Positions 44,481 through 48,536 of a stretch of DNA of 48,536 bases are shown one piece after another; position 1 is the first letter of the stretch, and each line of letters begins with the position of its first letter. Below the pieces are notes generated by a model. That model had not been told where the DNA came from. It saw only the letters and a list, made by a program, of their open reading frames with translations, and made no database searches. This DNA is from Cyanobacteriota bacterium (lineage in GTDB: Bacteria > Cyanobacteriota > Cyanobacteriia > PCC-6307 > Cyanobiaceae), in NCBI GenBank assembly GCA_026389265.1, contig JAPLIE010000099.1, forward strand, positions 1 to 48,536. Reading direction: 5' to 3'. The translations under genes and the position numbers were made by a program.

Positions 44481-44825
44481 CCGCCCTGGAGCTGCCGGAT
44501 CCGCTGTGTGCAACCGCAGCAGCTCGAAACCCCCAAGAACCCAGCCAAATGGGGCGAACCAGAAGAGAAGTCCATATGCAATACAGGGACAACACACAAA
44601 CATTAGGCACCCAATTCACGCACCACCACATGATCCATCCACGCACCATACACAGGCCAGCCTCTATCGATATCACCCCAATACTTGACCAGCAAGGTGA
44701 TGCTTAATGCTGTAGGTTTGCTGAATTGGATCCAGGGCTAGTCCCGATCCATCCCCATCCCTAAACGATTGGTCTCACCCCTCTCCCTGCCGATCCACTC
44801 CAACCGCCACCTCCCATTCCGACCG
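44481..44825. other. intergenic region, 345 bp
   Basis: It contains a locally AT-richer stretch (about 44570-44720: ACAACACACAAACATTAGG, CACCAATTC-like runs) between the toxin remnant and the protease gene, which must hold the protease promoter. Several short CCATCC/CCCATCC runs occur before the protease ATG. No gene, repeat array or terminator could be supported. Confidence 0.4.
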
Positions 44826-47800
44826 ATGGCCCAACTCCTGCTCGCTGGAACCAACCTCACTCCTAGCCCGAGCCTGGAGCAGGCACTGCAGCTGGTGGAG
44901 GCGCGTCTGGCGAGCTGGGCCAGCAGTAGCAATAGTGGCGCCTACAACGCCTTGCTGCTGCGGATCTTCGGGGCGCAGAGCAGCGAAAGCGCCACCGCAC
45001 TCCAGGCCTCCATCAGCGGCACTGGCCTGGGGATCAACTTGAAGATTCTCCCTGCCAGCTCCATGGACGGGCTTGTGGCCGCTTACACGAGCCATGCAGC
45101 CGGAGATCGTGGAGAACGCCTCGACCTCAACGCGGCCTGGCTGCAGAGCGCCAGGGCCGAGCAGATCGAGGCTGTGCTGCTTGAGAAGCTCGGCCATGCC
45201 ATCGCTCAGCGCCTCCATGGCGGCTCCGGAACCCCCGGCGTTGAAGGGGCCATCGTCTCGGCCCTACTGCGGGGGCCAATCTCAGATCACCCTGTCTACC
45301 TCCAGAACGACCAGAACGTCATCAACCACGCAGGCGGGTACCTGCTCACTGAGACCGGCAGCAGCATCAGCACCTATGGCGTTCCCGCCGGCCCGCTGGT
45401 CGCCGCGGCGGATCGGCAATCGCCCGGATTCGACGGGGCCGCCAGCCTGGTGCATGGGCTGCTGGGCACCGGCCTGCTCGCGTCAGCACAACCGACCGTC
45501 TGTCGCTGCCCGGCCTGCTCGCGGCTGTTCGTGGGCAATACCAGCTCCAGCCCCGGTGCAGGCCTGGCCACAACGGCGTTGGGCCTCGATCTCACCTTCA
45601 AGCTTCACAGCAACCCGACCGCCAATCATCGGATCTACCTCGATTTTGATGGCTACGAGCTGGCCAGTTCCGAATGGGAAAATGGTGCTGCACTTCGGGT
45701 GGGGGCCTTCTTCAGTTCACCGTTCTCTGATGCGGCCAAACAGGCAATTCAGGCCATCTGGCGCCGCGTCACCGAGGATTTCGCCCCATTCAATATCGAC
45801 GTTACCACCGAGGCACCCAGCAGTGAAGACCTAAAGAAATCAGGTGCCGGTGACAGCCGCTGGGGCATCCGGGTGGCCATGACCACCAACAGAAACCTGC
45901 TCACTAACGCAGCGATCAAAAATGCAGGGGGCGGCGGCACCGCCTACCTAGGCAGCTTTAACTGGGCCACCGATGACGTCTGTCTGGTGTTTAACGGCTA
46001 CAACGGCACCAACGCAGACTCCATCTACGCGGCGGCCGAAACCGTCAGCCACGAGGTGGGCCACACACTCGGCCTTCGCCATGACGGCGGAAGCTACGGC
46101 AGCAATGCCAGCTACTACGAAGGTCACGGCAGCGGCGATACTAGCTGGGGCACGATCATGGGGGCCCCCTTCATCAACGCCGACGAGAATGTCACCACCT
46201 GGAGCAAGGGGGAGTACATCGGAGCGAACAATCGAGAAGACGATCTCGGCATCATCACCGGCAGTGTCACCAACGCCTATGTTGCCGGTAATGGTTTCAC
46301 CTACCGGGACGACGACTACGGCAACAGCTTCGACACCGCCTACACCCTGAGTGGAGAGGCACCCAGCAGCTTCGGGATCATCGAGCGCAACACGGATATC
46401 GACTGGTTTCGCTTCCGCACCGCCTCTGCCTCCGTTTCCATCAATATCCGCAATGCCTGCCGGGTGTTCAGCTCCAATGGCGATGGGACATTCAGCACCC
46501 AGTACCTGGATGGCTTGGGGCCCAACCTCGCCATCTCCGCCCAGCTCTTCGACGCCAGCGGGCTTCTGATCGCCACCAGCACCCCCATCAACTGGCTTGA
46601 TGCCGGCTTCGGCTTGTACCTCACCGCCGGTGTCTATTACCTGAGCGTCGAAGGGGTGGGTTTGGGCAACCCCTCTGCCAATCCACCCAGCGGCTTCAGC
46701 GACTACGGCAGCCTCGGCCAATACCTGATCACCTCATCCATTACTCCAGGGGAGCCCCCAATCAGCCCTGTTGTCATCACGGCCATCAGCGACAACGTCG
46801 GCACCATCACCGCTCCGATCGCTGACGGCGCCTCGACTGACGACACCACTCCCACCATCGTCGGCACCGTCTTCGCAGCCCTGGCCCCAGGTTCCACCCT
46901 CAGGGTCTATCGCAATGATGTCTTTGCAGGTAATGCCACTGTTACTGGCAATGACTGGTCTTACACCCCGGCGACTGCACTGCTTTCAGGAATACATAGC
47001 TTCAAAGCGGCAATTTTCACCAGTTCAGGGGTGGGTGGTTCGTTCGCGAATCCGCGCTCGATCGTTGTTGACATCACCGCTCCCCTCCAGACGGTGACCA
47101 TCGCCTCCGTCACCGACAACACCGATCCGGTGCAAGGTGTCGTTGTGGCCGGCGGCCGCACCAATGACGCCACGCCCACCCTCGCAGGCACACTCTCGGC
47201 AGCACTGGGTGAGGGTGAAACCCTCAAGCTCTACAACGGCACCACCTTCTTGCTCGATGCCGTCGTCGACAACACGGCCCGCATCTGGAGCGCCACACCC
47301 ACCCTCACCACCAACGCCACCTACACCATCACCGCCCGCGTCGTTGATGCCGCCGGCAACCAGGGGCCCCTCAGTGCCAGCCGCTCCTTCATCCTCGACA
47401 CCACCGCTCCCACCCAGGCGGTGACCATCACCAACATCAGCGACAACGTCGGCACCATCCAGGGTTCCGTCGCTGATGGCGCCATCACCAACGACACCAC
47501 ACCTACCCTCTCTGGCACGTTCGGGGGGGCAACAGCTGGTGCGGCACTCGCCATAGGGGAAACCCTGAGCGTCTTCAGCAATGGCGCCATCGCCGGGAAC
47601 GCCACCGTCACGGTCGTCGCAGCTGGACAGAGCACCTGGATCTACACACCCGCCATAGCGCTCACCACCAACGGCTCCTATGTCTTTACGGCACAGGTGA
47701 TCGATGGGGCCGGCAACGGCGGACCCCTCTCGGCGCCGCGATCGATCGTTCTGGATGCCACCGCTCCCCTCCAGACGGTGACCATCGCCTCTGTCACCGA

Positions 47801-48536
47801 CAACACCGATCCGGTGCAAGGTGTCGTTGTGGCCGGCGGCCGCACCAATGACGCCACGCCCACCCTCTCAGGCTCCCTCTCCGCAGCACAGGGTGAGGGA
47901 GAAGCGCTCAAGCTCTACAACGGCACCGCCTTCTTGCTCGATGCCGTCGTCGACAACACGGCACGCACCTGGAACGCCACACCCTCCCTCACCACCGACG
48001 CCACCTATACCTTCACCGCCCGCGTCGTTGATGCCGCCGGCAACCAGGGGGCCCTCAGTGCCGGCCGCGTCCTCATCCTCGACACCACCGCTCCCACCCA
48101 AGCGGTGACCATCACCACCCTCAGCGACAACGTCGGCACCATCCAGGGTTCCGTCGCTGATGGCGCCATCACCAACGACACCACACCAACCCTCTCGGGC
48201 ACGTTCGGGGGGGCAACGGCTGGTGCGGCACTCGCCACAGGGGAAACCCTGAGCGTCTTCAGCAATGGCGCCACCTGCCTCGGTAATGCCACCGTCACCG
48301 TCGTCGCAGCTGGACAGAGCACCTGGACCTACACACCCGCCATAGCGCTCACCACCAACGGCTCCTATGTCTTCACCGCACAGGTGATCGATGGCGCCGG
48401 CAACGGCGGACCCCTCTCGGCGCCGCGCTCGATCGTTCTGGATGCGCCGATCAGCACCCCAGCCCAAGATACGCTGACTGGAATCGCCGCTTCCGCCGAC
48501 ATCTATCTGTTGCCGCAACTGAGCAGCTCACTGCTT
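44826..48536 (+). CDS. large secreted metzincin-type metallopeptidase with Ig-like repeats (3' partial)
   Basis: One frame is open for 1237 codons and runs off the window. Residues ~1-210 resemble a domain frequent at the start of cyanobacterial giant Ca-binding proteins, but its usual GHAID-type motif is altered (LLEKLGHAIAQRLHG). Then come a Cys cluster VCRCPACSR (C226, C228, C231), a peptidase domain with zinc motif SHEVGHTLGLRHDG (H409, E410, H413, H419) and a Met-turn TIMGAP (M445), a PPC-like beta domain (~490-630), and five Ig-like repeats from 46730. No N-terminal signal peptide is visible, which fits type I secretion through a C-terminal signal outside the window. The closing DTLTGIAASADIYLLPQLSS looks like the start of a cyanobacterial C-terminal surface domain. 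The Zn site is intact. Confidence 0.85.
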   Translation, partial: MAQLLLAGTNLTPSPSLEQALQLVEARLASWASSSNSGAYNALLLRIFGAQSSESATALQASISGTGLGINLKILPASSMDGLVAAYTSHAAGDRGERLDLNAAWLQSARAEQIEAVLLEKLGHAIAQRLHGGSGTPGVEGAIVSALLRGPISDHPVYLQNDQNVINHAGGYLLTETGSSISTYGVPAGPLVAAADRQSPGFDGAASLVHGLLGTGLLASAQPTVCRCPACSRLFVGNTSSSPGAGLATTALGLDLTFKLHSNPTANHRIYLDFDGYELASSEWENGAALRVGAFFSSPFSDAAKQAIQAIWRRVTEDFAPFNIDVTTEAPSSEDLKKSGAGDSRWGIRVAMTTNRNLLTNAAIKNAGGGGTAYLGSFNWATDDVCLVFNGYNGTNADSIYAAAETVSHEVGHTLGLRHDGGSYGSNASYYEGHGSGDTSWGTIMGAPFINADENVTTWSKGEYIGANNREDDLGIITGSVTNAYVAGNGFTYRDDDYGNSFDTAYTLSGEAPSSFGIIERNTDIDWFRFRTASASVSINIRNACRVFSSNGDGTFSTQYLDGLGPNLAISAQLFDASGLLIATSTPINWLDAGFGLYLTAGVYYLSVEGVGLGNPSANPPSGFSDYGSLGQYLITSSITPGEPPISPVVITAISDNVGTITAPIADGASTDDTTPTIVGTVFAALAPGSTLRVYRNDVFAGNATVTGNDWSYTPATALLSGIHSFKAAIFTSSGVGGSFANPRSIVVDITAPLQTVTIASVTDNTDPVQGVVVAGGRTNDATPTLAGTLSAALGEGETLKLYNGTTFLLDAVVDNTARIWSATPTLTTNATYTITARVVDAAGNQGPLSASRSFILDTTAPTQAVTITNISDNVGTIQGSVADGAITNDTTPTLSGTFGGATAGAALAIGETLSVFSNGAIAGNATVTVVAAGQSTWIYTPAIALTTNGSYVFTAQVIDGAGNGGPLSAPRSIVLDATAPLQTVTIASVTDNTDPVQGVVVAGGRTNDATPTLSGSLSAAQGEGEALKLYNGTAFLLDAVVDNTARTWNATPSLTTDATYTFTARVVDAAGNQGALSAGRVLILDTTAPTQAVTITTLSDNVGTIQGSVADGAITNDTTPTLSGTFGGATAGAALATGETLSVFSNGATCLGNATVTVVAAGQSTWTYTPAIALTTNGSYVFTAQVIDGAGNGGPLSAPRSIVLDAPISTPAQDTLTGIAASADIYLLPQLSSSLL
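47077..48444 (+). repeat. 684-bp tandem duplication encoding two Ig-like domains per copy
   Basis: Copy 1 (47077-47760) and copy 2 (47761-48444) are nearly identical over 684 bp (228 codons). Both open with CCGCTCCCCTCCAGACGGTG and each encodes two different Ig-like domains (a QTVTIASVTDN type and a TQAVTI...SDN type). Differences are scattered single bases, with a few non-synonymous clusters. The high identity points to recent unequal recombination; copy number may vary between strains. Confidence 0.9.

Noticed and set aside
47077-48444. Repeat array read as CRISPR or satellite
   Set aside because: The 684-bp copies are in frame and encode Ig-like domains.
1-48536. tRNA, rRNA, CRISPR array, transposase or prophage genes
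   Set aside because: TpsiC-like GGTTCGA matches (for example at 8619 and 19688) had no cloverleaf context or lay in coding sequence; no regularly spaced identical short repeats with unique spacers and no transposase motifs were found.

Overview
The window reads as chromosomal DNA of a high-GC picocyanobacterium, most likely of the Synechococcus/Cyanobium type. The grounds are a CuA-less cyanobacterial alternative respiratory terminal oxidase operon with two DUF2231 partners, a DUF6165 gene beside a glycan-locus gene, and a Ca-protein-like secreted metallopeptidase typical of cyanobacteria. The species is inferred from gene content only. I found no tRNA, rRNA, CRISPR array, transposase or prophage.

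Layout. 1-1.7 kb: the end of a visibly AT-richer glycan or surface-polysaccharide locus (GT9-like/methyltransferase chimera, DUF6165). 2.0-4.5 kb: a cryptochrome/photolyase-family gene and a DoxX membrane protein, followed by an unusual non-coding stretch with a 15-bp periodic repeat. 4.8-11.7 kb (minus strand): a DNA-transaction gene set with a ferritin-like protein, an archaeo-eukaryotic primase fused to a HAD phosphatase, two unknown proteins, an ATP-dependent DNA ligase and an endonuclease/exonuclease/phosphatase. The last three overlap by ATGA. I see it as the best candidate for an undescribed system: a Ku-less end-processing and ligation operon. 12-18.5 kb: an MscS channel, a secreted GH13 amylase, a frameshifted DUF1254/DUF1214 gene and an HDAC-family deacetylase. 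18.5-24.8 kb (minus): DUF2231, DUF2231, oxidase subunits II, I and III, and a GMC flavoprotein, joined almost throughout by 4-nt overlaps. 25-27.5 kb (plus): HdeD-like, DUF429 and a frameshifted SGNH/GDSL hydrolase.

27.5-43.5 kb is one minus-strand run read from 43503 down to 27533: radical SAM enzyme, internally duplicated membrane protein, small membrane protein, UbiA-like prenyltransferase, PPDK/rifampin-phosphotransferase-like enzyme, BtaA-like DUF3419 protein, GNAT, fused 5-oxoprolinase and gamma-glutamyltransferase. The first seven look like an uncharacterised, possibly lipid or prenyl, pathway. The last two form a gamma-glutamyl scavenging pair. 43.6-48.5 kb: YajQ, a truncated PIN-toxin remnant and a large secreted metzincin-type protease with Ig-like repeats that runs off the window.

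Two genome-wide habits stand out. First, many conserved enzymes here carry long in-frame Ala/Pro/Ser-rich insertions or tails (ligase, primase-HAD linker, MscS, oxidase subunit II, GGT, oxoprolinase, PPDK-like enzyme). Some of them, and one intergenic region, show 15- to 30-bp periodicity. Second, three genes are each broken in a way that one extra base in a short G or C run would repair, which points either to consensus error or to real homopolymer frameshifts.
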